NCBI GenBank assembly: GCA_965247265.1
Contig: OZ252002.1
Coordinates: 1,054,001 to 1,118,000 of the forward strand
Direction of reading: 5' to 3'
DNA length: 64,000 bases
Source of the DNA: G965247265 sp965247265
Lineage (GTDB): Bacteria; Pseudomonadota; Gammaproteobacteria; UBA4575
Below, in pieces: positions 46,887 through 54,287 of this stretch (position 1 is the first letter of the stretch; every line of letters starts with the position of its first letter). The notes beneath the pieces are model-generated. The model worked only from the letters and a program-made list of their open reading frames with translations. It did not search any database and was not told the DNA's origin. Position numbers and translations under genes: made by a program.

Positions 46887-47355
46887 AAGTACGTAAGCTT
46901 GCTCGAAATATGCTTATTGGCGCAGGTGCAATTTTCATAATATTCATCGCATTCATGATGTTCATGTTAGATGCATCTGTTAAGTTTAAGCATGAACATA
47001 CCGCCTTTATTGAGACATACCTTACTGATTTATCCACGCAATGGAGCATTTCAGACATTCATATCCGATCAACAAATCAGTTATTGTCACAAATGAATGA
47101 AGCACAAGGTCGTGCGGTGATCGCAAGGTATAATGTGCTTGGTAAGCTAAGCGAATCGAAGAATTAGAAATGATGAACTACTATACGGGAACCAGTGGGG
47201 TGACAGGTCAGTTTCAATTGCTCGTGGTCTACGAGGGAGGTCCATCCTTGGTAAAAATTGTCGTCATAGTAAAAGATGATAAAGTCAAAGTAGCAGGCTT
47301 ACACATCAAACCTTTACAAGGGCTTCCTCCTGTAAATACTGAGCGTGAAGCCTAA
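46883..47355 (+). pseudogene. Membrane-anchored small protein, probably frameshifted
   Basis: The first frame has an N-terminal membrane helix (about 10-32) and reads to LGKLSESKN-stop at 47167. The next frame carries on with LEMMNYYTGTSGVTGQFQLL, ending HIKPLQGLPPVNTEREA. One extra G in GAAGAATTAG (about 47158-47163) would give a single protein of about 157 residues, with a helix anchor and a periplasmic alpha/beta domain. The alternative is two separate small genes, but the second has no good ribosome binding site. Family unknown. Confidence 0.5.
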
Positions 47356-47388
47356 TTTATTTTATAACGCACTAAATCAGGAATTATT

Positions 47389-47781
47389 CTATGATTTAAA
47401 TCGTTCAGAAACACTTTCTTGAAATAGAAGCACAAGCGCAACCATGTACAAAACCAATTGCAAGAAAAACAAAATTGCAAAAATAGGATTATGAGTTGCC
47501 TGCCCATATGCAGGTAAAATTGTTAGTGGAATACTCACAGTTAAAATTACCACTAGCGCCCACCTTGCCCAATTTTTGCATTTACTTATTTGAATAATTA
47601 GAAAAATAGATATGCCATAGACAATTAATTTTGTAACAATTAAGGAAACCGGAGACCGCACATCAATGTGGCGGAAAATTGTAAATATGGTTCGAATTAC
47701 ACCTATTCCAACTACTATGTAAAGCATCCTTGTAGCAAGAGCTACTTTATCTTCATTAGCTAAAAATTCTTTGATGGACAT
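47389..47781 (-). CDS. Small polytopic membrane protein (130 aa)
   Basis: Four hydrophobic segments (about 18-36, 44-64, 70-90, 98-120) and a charged start SIKEFLANEDK. A loop with CKNWARWALVV precedes the third helix, a motif seen in small uncharacterised membrane proteins of proteobacteria. An AAGGAAA ribosome binding site precedes the ATG. Function unknown. Confidence 0.6.
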   Translation of the reverse strand: MSIKEFLANEDKVALATRMLYIVVGIGVIRTIFTIFRHIDVRSPVSLIVTKLIVYGISIFLIIQISKCKNWARWALVVILTVSIPLTILPAYGQATHNPIFAILFFLQLVLYMVALVLLFQESVSERFKS

Positions 47782-47820
47782 TGAATTTTCCTTTTAATTA
47801 TTTTTTGTCAAAGTTTGTTG

Positions 47821-48318
47821 CTAAGGCCAAATTTCAATCGGGGTGCCTGGGTCTATCGCTAACCATATTTGATCCATATCTTTATTGCTCAATGCAATAC
47901 ACCCATCTGTCCAAGAGAACAGTTGAACAATGGGTGCGGCCCATTCCCAACCATTTAATTGTCCGTGAATCATAATGTTGCCACCTGGGCTAACTCCGAG
48001 ACGTTTTGCATTCTCTCTGTCCTTTTTATTTGGGTAAGAAATATGTATGGATTTGTAGTAATCACTATTTGCGTTTTTGTAGTCAAGCACATATTTACCT
48101 TCTGGGGTTTTTTGGTCACCCTGTGATTGTTTATGACCATTAGGGTTGCTACCGAATGTAACGTTATAAGTTGCAAAGATTTCACCATTGTTGATTAAAA
48201 TTAATCGATGCTCACTTTTAATAACTAGAACCCTATCTGCTTTTTGTGAACTTACTGCAAACGCAACATTTAAAGAAAGCAGTAATATGATGAATAAGTT
48301 TTTGAACAGTAATCTCAT
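47821..48318 (-). CDS. L,D-transpeptidase (YkuD domain), exported
   Basis: 165 residues with a signal peptide (to about AFAVS at 20-24) and a YkuD domain: HRLILINNGEIF, QGDQKTPEGKYVLDYKN, MIHGQLNGWEW and the catalytic Cys motif TDGCIALSN. It would form or anchor L,D-crosslinks in peptidoglycan, or transfer lipoprotein tails. It is the second of two adjacent, diverged L,D-transpeptidase genes, only 6 bases downstream of the other. Its active-site context has Asp where many have Ser or His before GC. Confidence 0.85.
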   Translation of the reverse strand: MRLLFKNLFIILLLSLNVAFAVSSQKADRVLVIKSEHRLILINNGEIFATYNVTFGSNPNGHKQSQGDQKTPEGKYVLDYKNANSDYYKSIHISYPNKKDRENAKRLGVSPGGNIMIHGQLNGWEWAAPIVQLFSWTDGCIALSNKDMDQIWLAIDPGTPIEIWP

Positions 48319-48324
48319 TAAAAA

Positions 48325-48820
48325 TTAATTAGATTTTTCTTTTTCTTCATTAATTACTACTACAGGAGTGCCAATAGGCGCCCATTCAAATAATGCTTTT
48401 GCATTATCATCAGTTAGGCCAACACAGCCCTGTGAGCCAACAGATTCCGTGAGGTATTTATGTAAATACGAACGAAGCGTTGCCATGTTAGTACCATGAA
48501 TGGCCTTGCCGTCTTCCGTAAAGAACATTGTATAGGGCATTTCTGAACCATATGTCTTGCTAGTGTATTTTTCGTGTTTACGAAATACTTGATAGGTTCC
48601 TGTCGTGGTTTCCTTTCCATCTTTTCCCGTAACAATATCAAAGCTATATACTTCTTCGCCATTATCTGATGCGATGAGTATTTGTTTATCTATAAACACG
48701 CGAATTTCTTTTTTTTGACGCGGCTTCGCTACTCCACGCATTAAGCGTAATGGCTAGTAAAGCGATTGCAAGGATTGAAAAGAAAAGAATACGGTTTGAA
48801 GTATTAAATAGGTGCTTCAT
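48325..48820 (-). pseudogene. L,D-transpeptidase, signal peptide split off by a frameshift in A8
   Basis: ATG at 48820 codes a full signal peptide (KHLFNTSNRILFFSILAIAL, ending LNAWSSEAASKK). After eight As in the message (T8 at 48709-48716) that frame is lost. The other frame enters at KKEIRVFIDKQ and carries the YkuD domain, with AIHGTN and VGSQGCVGLTDDNA around the catalytic Cys. Seven As would give one 164-residue exported enzyme, matching its 165-residue neighbour. As read, translation from the ATG at 48741 would give an unexported enzyme. Confidence 0.75.
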
Positions 48821-49028
48821 GATTGCTATCCTTCCTCTTGTGATCGGATTTGATCTAATTATTTTTTTATATCTTACAAGAACTTACTTATACAGGAAAT
48901 TAAAATATCTTGTTAGAGTGGGCTGTATACTTAGAAATACTGAATAATGTGCTTATTTATAACCGTTGACGAATATAAGCGGGCTTTAGGTAATTATTAA
49001 TTTAAATTACTTACCATTAGGATTTTTT

Positions 49029-49502
49029 GTGAAATCAATTGCAATTTTTGTCGATGTGCAAAACATCTATTACACCGCGCGCCAAGTCTATGGGCGACAA
49101 TTTAACTATCGAAAACTTTGGCAACAAATTAGTGCAGAAGGTGAAATAATTTCTGCCACTGCTTATGCAATTGATCGTGGTGATAGTCAGCAATTAAAAT
49201 TTCAAAATGCACTGGAACAAATCGGTTTTATAGTAAAACTTAAACCTTTTATTCAACGCAGTGATGGTTCAGCAAAAGGTGATTGGGACGTAGGAATAAC
49301 CATTGACGTGATGGAAGCAGCGCAGGATGCAGACACCATAATATTATTATCGGGAGATGGTGATTTCCATCTACTGTTGGAAAAAATAAAAATGGATTAC
49401 GCCGTTAGTGTTGAGGTCTATGGAGTGCCTTCACTTACAGCTAACGCGTTAAAAGAATCTGCAAGTATATACCATCCAATTGAAGAAGAATTATTACTAT
49501 AG
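49029..49502 (+). CDS. NYN domain protein (LabA/DUF88 family)
   Basis: 157 residues with the PIN-like nuclease core: IAIFVDVQNIYY at the N-terminus, KGDWDVGITIDVME in the middle and LLSGDGDFHLLLEKI near the C-terminus supply the conserved Asp residues that bind metal. The start is GTG. Such proteins are predicted RNases; the target is unknown. It is a single-gene unit. Confidence 0.85.
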   Translation: MKSIAIFVDVQNIYYTARQVYGRQFNYRKLWQQISAEGEIISATAYAIDRGDSQQLKFQNALEQIGFIVKLKPFIQRSDGSAKGDWDVGITIDVMEAAQDADTIILLSGDGDFHLLLEKIKMDYAVSVEVYGVPSLTANALKESASIYHPIEEELLL

Positions 49503-49637
49503 AAATTGACTAGTGTTGATTAAAAATAATTCTATGTTTGATTTCTATTTAGTGCAGATATATTGACACTGCTAATAGCGTATTTATAAACTTCAATATA
49601 TATAGATTAAAAAATAAAACTAAATTTGTGGTTGGGT

Positions 49638-50087
49638 ATGTTTAAGTTTTATACATTGTTGCTGTCAGCGTTATTAATTAGTTCAGTCTTATCAGCAACT
49701 GCATTTAGTGCAGATGAGCAAGTTATTATAGATACAGATGAAAAAGCAAAAGAATTATTTTTAGGCTTTAACTGGAAATGTGAATGGAAGGATAAATACT
49801 TTAGCGGAATACAGGAAATAGTGTATGAAGAAGCGAGTCTAAAAAAAGTTACAGGCAAAGATTAGTCCAATGCGTGCCCAAATGGCCACGGTAAAATCAC
49901 AGGTAAAATTAAAAAAGGTAATTATGTTGCAAAAGGTTCAGATTACCCATCGCCATGCCAGGGAAGCACCAATGGCACTCATAAATATAATAAATCAGCT
50001 GATGGGAGCTATTACTCAAAAGGCACATACCGGCCGAGCGCGTATCAAGCCACTGGCCAAAGCAATTGTATCGCGGTTCCAAAATGA
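49638..50087 (+). pseudogene. Small secreted Cys-containing protein interrupted by an in-frame TAG
   Basis: ATG 49638 gives a signal peptide (ending ATAFSADEQ) and a segment with FNWKCEWKDKYFSGIQ, then TAG at 49863-49865. The same frame continues SNACPNGHGKITGKIKKGNY, GSDYPSPCQGSTNGTHKYN and ends QSNCIAVPK. The post-stop part has clear protein character, with three Cys and repeated G-K/Y-I/Y turns like MORN-type repeats. CAG or TGG at the TAG would restore about 149 residues. Family unknown. Confidence 0.55.
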
Positions 50088-50208
50088 TTATTAATTAAAA
50101 AGCATGTGTAATTTCTGAGTGTTCATGTTTGGGTGAATGCGGGAACTCGTTAAAATAGCTTTAAGTCAGTAGAGTTTTTAGCGCGCTGATTATTTTTGTT
50201 GCTACGTT

Positions 50209-50454
50209 TTAATTACCTATTGTATCTGGATAATTGTCGAGTTCCTCGCGAGAGAAGGTGACTCTAATTGAACCCAATGTGGTCTCAATAATTAAATCAC
50301 AGCTTTCACAGACTATTGCGGGCTCTAAAATCGGTAACACCCAATATGGGTTTTTGATTAACTCTATATTTAATTGATCTGCTATATCTTCACAGTATTC
50401 AACAAGTAGCTTTGCACCTTCACTGCGGTCAATGTAAGAAATATCAAAACTCAT
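50209..50454 (-). CDS. Small hypothetical protein (81 aa)
   Basis: An acidic soluble protein with ISYIDRSEGAKLLVEYCED, ESCDLIIETTLGSIRVTFSRE and a Cys pair CESC. No family recognised. It lies at the left edge of the accessory segment, with a hairpin-repeat copy upstream of it. Confidence 0.4.
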   Translation of the reverse strand: MSFDISYIDRSEGAKLLVEYCEDIADQLNIELIKNPYWVLPILEPAIVCESCDLIIETTLGSIRVTFSREELDNYPDTIGN

Positions 50455-50547
50455 TTTTCTGGTAGTGCAATAAGTTGAATGAACATTTACTATAGAGTTC
50501 AGAATTATAATAAGCCTTTATCTATTTTATAAATGATTAACAAATAT

Positions 50548-50577
50548 GTGACCGCTAAATGTCTAAAGCGGGCATTT
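50548..50577 (+). repeat. Dispersed hairpin repeat, copy 1 (diverged)
   Basis: The sequence GACCGCT-aaatgtc-TAAAGCGGGCAT keeps the two arms of the repeat (CCGCTTT / AAAGCGG in the best copies) with changes in the loop. It lies between the small minus-strand gene and the decayed GFA gene. Confidence 0.5.
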
Positions 50578-50603
50578 AAACTTAATAAAGAAAGATTGTA
50601 CGT

Positions 50604-50983
50604 ATGATTTATTCAGGCGGTTGTCATTGTGGCGCGATAAGGTTTGAGGTAGAGGCAGATGAAAAAGTTACATGCCAGGAATGCAACTGTTCAATATGTT
50701 CTAAAATTAGCTATTTGCATTTGATTGTCCCCAAGTGAAAGTTCAAATTACTACAAGGAACAAACCATCTCACTACATATACGTTTGATTCGGAGGAGGC
50801 AAAACATCTATTTTGAAGAACATGCGGAATAAAATCATATTACATACCCCGATCAAATCCTGATGGGTTTAGTATCAATGTACGTTGTTTGGATAACCCC
50901 CAACAGATGTAACCATCGAGCCATTTGATGGCAAGAATTGGGAACAAAATGCACACAAATTAAAACATATGAGTGATGAATGA
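50604..50983 (+). pseudogene. GFA/Mss4-family (glutathione-dependent formaldehyde-activating-like) gene, decayed
   Basis: ATG 50604 gives the zinc-binding opening YSGGCHCGAIRFEVEADEK and CQECNCSICSK. TGA follows at 50736 and again at 50814, where the family has a zinc Cys before RTCGIKSYY; a shift near 50905 is then needed to read TIEPFDGKNWEQN to the final stop. Three lesions in about 125 codons make it a clear pseudogene. The family includes S-hydroxymethylglutathione-related and other zinc proteins. Confidence 0.75.
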
Positions 50984-51012
50984 ATGACTGCTTACGACCC
51001 AAAGCGGACATC
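50983..51012 (+). repeat. Dispersed hairpin repeat, copy 2
   Basis: ATGACTGCTT-acgaccc-AAAGCGGACAT begins at the stop codon of the decayed GFA gene. The right arm is identical to that of copy 3; the left arm has changes. Confidence 0.65.
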
Positions 51013-51151
51013 AATTTTGGATGGATTAGCTAAATGACTGCCATCGGTAGAAAGGAGTCAGACGATAAATTTTGAAACATTCCCCTAATTCAATGCTGTG
51101 AAGTTGAAGTAATATAGATAACTAATTCAACAGATCGAGTCGAAATTAAGA

Positions 51152-51931
51152 ATGTTTAACTATTTTTTTAGATTACTGGGCATTGAGTCTCAATCAATTA
51201 GCCACAAAGAGCGACTTATTTCAGGAGCAGGTGCATTTATAGGAATATTTTTCGTTTACCTTATCAGCCGCTTTTTCGTAAGTGATTATGGTTTTATTAT
51301 TATTGTTGCGTCGATGGGTTCAACTGCGGTACTGCTCTTTGCTGTACCCCATGGCAACTTATCTTAACCATGGCCTTTAGTAGGTGGTCATGTTTTATCA
51401 GCATTGGCAGGAGTTTCCTGTGCACTTTTAATTAAGAATCAAATGTTGGCTGCCTCCATGGCAGTAGGCATTGCAGTGACTATCATGTACTACGCTTGGT
51501 GTACTCATCCCACAGGTGGTGCGACCGCACTGGGTGCTGTAATTGGTGGACCAGCAGTACATGAGCTTGGTTTCCAATTTGTAATTACTCCGGTACTTTT
51601 AAATGTAATAGTTATTATATTCATTGGGATTGCTTTTAATGCCCTATTCAAATGGCGACGTTATCCTGTGTCTATCTATCTGTTCAGCGATCAATCAGGT
51701 AAAGAAAAGGAGGAGACCAAATTAACATCTTTATCACCCATTACACATGAAGGATTTGTCTATGCTTTGAGTCAAATTGACACGCTTATTGATGTTGACG
51801 AATCTGATCTGTTGAGGATATATGAATTAGCTACTGATCAATCTCAAAACATTGATACCGGTGTATTACAACTAAAGAAAAATAGCTTTTTTAGCAATGG
51901 GGAATTTGGAGCGCAGTGGTCAGTGCGTTAA
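51152..51931 (+). pseudogene. HPP family membrane protein with in-frame TAA
   Basis: The frame opens MFNYFFRLLGIESQSISHKE, has two helices and reaches VPHGNLS, then TAA (51365-51367). It continues in frame with PWPLVGGHVLSALAGVSCAL, the AWCTHPTGGATALGAVIGG motif and a C-terminal cytosolic part. HPP proteins are four-helix membrane proteins, some linked to nitrite transport, and their P-H-G-x-L-S-Q-P-W-P motif predicts CAA (Gln) at the stop. Restoring it gives about 259 residues. The second half has no start of its own near the break. Confidence 0.8.
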
Positions 51932-51940
51932 ATTATAGAC

Positions 51941-52087
51941 ATGGGAATTAATGAAAATGACGCTATTAATTACAAAGTAGTTGCAGGTTTTGGGAGAAGA
52001 AAAAAAGGTACTATAACCCTGAAAGATTTTATAAATTGGGTACGTTATGAAGTCTATCGAGATGAAGATAATTGGCGAAAAAAATAA
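51941..52087 (+). CDS. Small hypothetical protein (48 aa)
   Basis: ATG 51941, 10 bases after the HPP stop, codes GINENDAINYKVVAGFGRRK and TLKDFINWVRYEVYRDEDNW. It is charged and probably soluble. Close spacing suggests it was co-transcribed with the HPP gene. A hairpin-repeat copy begins 17 bases after its stop. No family recognised. Confidence 0.35.
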   Translation: MGINENDAINYKVVAGFGRRKKGTITLKDFINWVRYEVYRDEDNWRKK

Positions 52088-52103
52088 TAGTCATAAATAT
52101 TCT

Positions 52104-52134
52104 AATGACCGCTTTCGACCCAAAGCGGACATCC
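52104..52134 (+). repeat. Dispersed hairpin repeat, copy 3 (best-formed)
   Basis: GACCGCTTT-cgaccc-AAAGCGGACAT: perfect 7-base arms CCGCTTT and AAAGCGG around a 6-base loop. It sits just before the copper operon. Confidence 0.75.
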
Positions 52135-52266
52135 AGCTATAAAAGCTATGCATTAGTCATGCTTATTTGGTAAATTGCTGGAACTAATTAGAATTTGATC
52201 TATCATATCTAAAATGGAAAGTAAGATTTAAAACATCAATTTAATTTGAAATTTCAATCATAATTC

Positions 52267-52650
52267 ATGATGAAAAACTGGCGGTTAGTATTGTTTTATA
52301 TTTTGATGTTGGCAATACCAACATCAAACTTTGCTAGTGTAACGATGGCATCGCATTGTCAAACATCTGATAACACATCAGATTCGATGCATGCACAAAT
52401 GGACCATAGTCAACACGTGCAGATGCAAGATCACTCGGCACCTCAAGATATAGATAACCATAATGATTGTGAATGCGGCTGTAATGGTGAAATTAACTGT
52501 TCAGTTTCAGGGTGTAGTGCCGCCGCATTAACAAATTTTGTAGGAACAACCTCAGTCAATTCAACACAATTCATGTTCCAAGGTGTAACGACTCTCGCTT
52601 TTCCGCCTGACCCTAATCTACTTTTCCGACCTCCTATTTCTCTTTCCTAA
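52267..52650 (+). CDS. CutF/CopL-like exported copper-sensing leader protein
   Basis: 127 residues: signal peptide (1-23), then a His/Met-rich stretch (residues 27-65), a cysteine cluster (Cys68, 70, 72, 78, 83) and a C-terminus with FPPDP (112-116) and RPPIS (121-125) just before the stop. Small Sec-exported proteins of this design (CopL, DUF2946, CutF) precede copper-resistance genes. In Rhodobacter the CutF nascent chain, with its Cys motif and proline-rich end, controls translation of the following multicopper oxidase. The next two genes here are a TolC-type protein and a multicopper oxidase. The last codons are complementary to the next ribosome binding site. Confidence 0.7.
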   Translation: MMKNWRLVLFYILMLAIPTSNFASVTMASHCQTSDNTSDSMHAQMDHSQHVQMQDHSAPQDIDNHNDCECGCNGEINCSVSGCSAAALTNFVGTTSVNSTQFMFQGVTTLAFPPDPNLLFRPPISLS

Positions 52651-52778
52651 ATCCGCTTCGGCGGGCATGTAGCCATAGTCTTAGACGTTTCATACGTCTT
52701 AGCATTTGGCAATACCTTTACATTATTTAATTGTTACGTCTCACGCGTAACACCATTATGACTAGGTTATCAGGAAAG
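52642..52778 (+). promoter_or_regulatory. Putative translational switch between the leader ORF and the TolC gene
   Basis: CTTTCCT (52642-52648, overlapping the leader's stop) is exactly complementary to AGGAAAG (52772-52778), which contains the ribosome binding site of the next gene. Between them lie three small hairpins: CCGC-TTCG-GCGG at 52653-52664, AGACGT-ttcat-ACGTCT at about 52683-52699, and GTTACG-tctcacg-CGTAAC at 52733-52751. A ribosome paused at the Pro codons would cover the first strand and free the second. This is seen as sequence complementarity only. Confidence 0.4.
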
Positions 52779-52782
52779 TGTT

Positions 52783-54267
52783 ATGAAATTTATTACATAC
52801 TCGATTACAGTAGTTGCTGTGTTTATTGCCGGATGCACTTCGATTCCAAAAGATTTGGGTCGAAGTGATGTCGATACATTAACTCATGAACGTGGGCTGC
52901 CTGTTGAGACTGAGTCCTCCATGAGTAGAGATGAGCTCTTAGATTCATTAAAAGCACAGCCGTTAACTGCAGATAGTGCGATTCGAATTGCATTTATAAA
53001 TAATCCTCGAATCATGGCTACATATGCAGAATTAGGAATTGCTGCAGCAGATGTGTATGAAGCAGGACGTATTCGAAATCCAATTTTCTCCTTTTCAAAT
53101 TTAGATTCCAATGAGTCTGGAGAAAAAAACAAGCTCACATATGGTTTGGTAATGTCTTTTACTGATTTAATTACCTTGCCATCTCGCAAACGATTGGCAG
53201 AAGCTGAATTTGCAATGATGAAACAGTCTGTAGGTGCTGAAGTATTGAATATAGCTGCAGAGACAGAAACCGCATATTATGAATTTGTAGCGGCTAAACA
53301 AGTTGCTGCATTACGAGCACAAATAGCAAAAGCGGGCGCTCTCTCTCTTGAATTGGCAAAACGCTATTACGATGCTGGCAATTTAACACCTCGAGAATTT
53401 GCGCTAGAGCATGCTGCTGCGGCGGAGTTACAACTTGCATTACTTGAAGCACAAGCAGATGCATTCGATAAACGTACAGGACTTGCTACATTATTAGGGC
53501 TATCTACAGCCGATGCTTGGGACTCTCCTGCACAACTTCCCGTACCTCTCGATCAGGAAGATGGCCTCGATCTACTTATCACACTTGCACAACAATCTCG
53601 ACTCGACTTGGCTGCGGCTCGTGCACGTGCCGATTTACTTGCTGACCGACTTGGTGTCACTAATTGGACACGCTGGCTAGGTGAATTGGATGTTGGTATA
53701 GAACATGAAAGAGAAACAGATGGTGCGGACCTCACTGGACCAACTTTTGAATGGGAAGTGCCCATATTTAATCAAGGTCAAGATGCAAAATTACGCGTAA
53801 ATACTGAGCTAATAATTGCCGTTGCTGAAGTTGAACGGCTCACAATGGAAATTGAAAATGGTGTGCAATTAGCTTATGCCGCGACATTAAATTCAAAAGA
53901 AAAAATTCACACGTATCAACATCAACTTGTACCGGCACGCATTGAAGCAGTCGCACGTGCTCAAGAAGAAGAAAGCTTTATGTTGATCGGAATTTTTGAG
54001 CTGCTTGAAACCAAACAGCAAGAATATGACGCTTATCAAGGTTATCTCGAAGGGGTACGTGATTATTGGCTTTCGCGCACCGAGCTTGCTCGTGCAGTCG
54101 GCAATACATTACCTAGCAGTGCGCATGTAGGTAAAGAACATATTGATGTTGAAGAGTACCTCACTCCTAAAACAAGTGGCGTGGATCACTCTAAACACAA
54201 TATGGAAAACAATTCTAGCAAATCTATAACAGATCAAAATGAACATGATGCACATGAGCATCACTAA
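52783..54267 (+). CDS. TolC-family outer-membrane efflux lipoprotein
   Basis: 494 residues. A lipobox FIAGC (Cys18) makes it a lipoprotein, followed by two outer-membrane efflux protein repeats with long helices (DSAIRIAFINNPRIMATYAELG and ETETAYYEFVAAKQVAALRA). The C-terminus is His-rich (DHSKHN, HDAHEHH), suggesting metal contact. It resembles CusC-type channels for copper, but no CusA/CusB partners are in the window. It lies between the CutF-like leader and the multicopper oxidase, 20 bases from the latter. Confidence 0.88.
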   Translation: MKFITYSITVVAVFIAGCTSIPKDLGRSDVDTLTHERGLPVETESSMSRDELLDSLKAQPLTADSAIRIAFINNPRIMATYAELGIAAADVYEAGRIRNPIFSFSNLDSNESGEKNKLTYGLVMSFTDLITLPSRKRLAEAEFAMMKQSVGAEVLNIAAETETAYYEFVAAKQVAALRAQIAKAGALSLELAKRYYDAGNLTPREFALEHAAAAELQLALLEAQADAFDKRTGLATLLGLSTADAWDSPAQLPVPLDQEDGLDLLITLAQQSRLDLAAARARADLLADRLGVTNWTRWLGELDVGIEHERETDGADLTGPTFEWEVPIFNQGQDAKLRVNTELIIAVAEVERLTMEIENGVQLAYAATLNSKEKIHTYQHQLVPARIEAVARAQEEESFMLIGIFELLETKQQEYDAYQGYLEGVRDYWLSRTELARAVGNTLPSSAHVGKEHIDVEEYLTPKTSGVDHSKHNMENNSSKSITDQNEHDAHEHH

Positions 54268-54287
54268 GATTTAAAAGGAGATTTATC

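Noticed and set aside
50814..50816. Selenocysteine codon in the GFA-like gene
   Set aside because: Another in-frame TGA lies earlier and a frameshift later, and no SECIS-like hairpin was recognised right after it.
1426..51367. Reassignment of TAA/TAG/TGA as sense codons to explain the internal stops
   Set aside because: Intact genes throughout the window end at all three stops in the expected places, and the frameshifts would remain unexplained.
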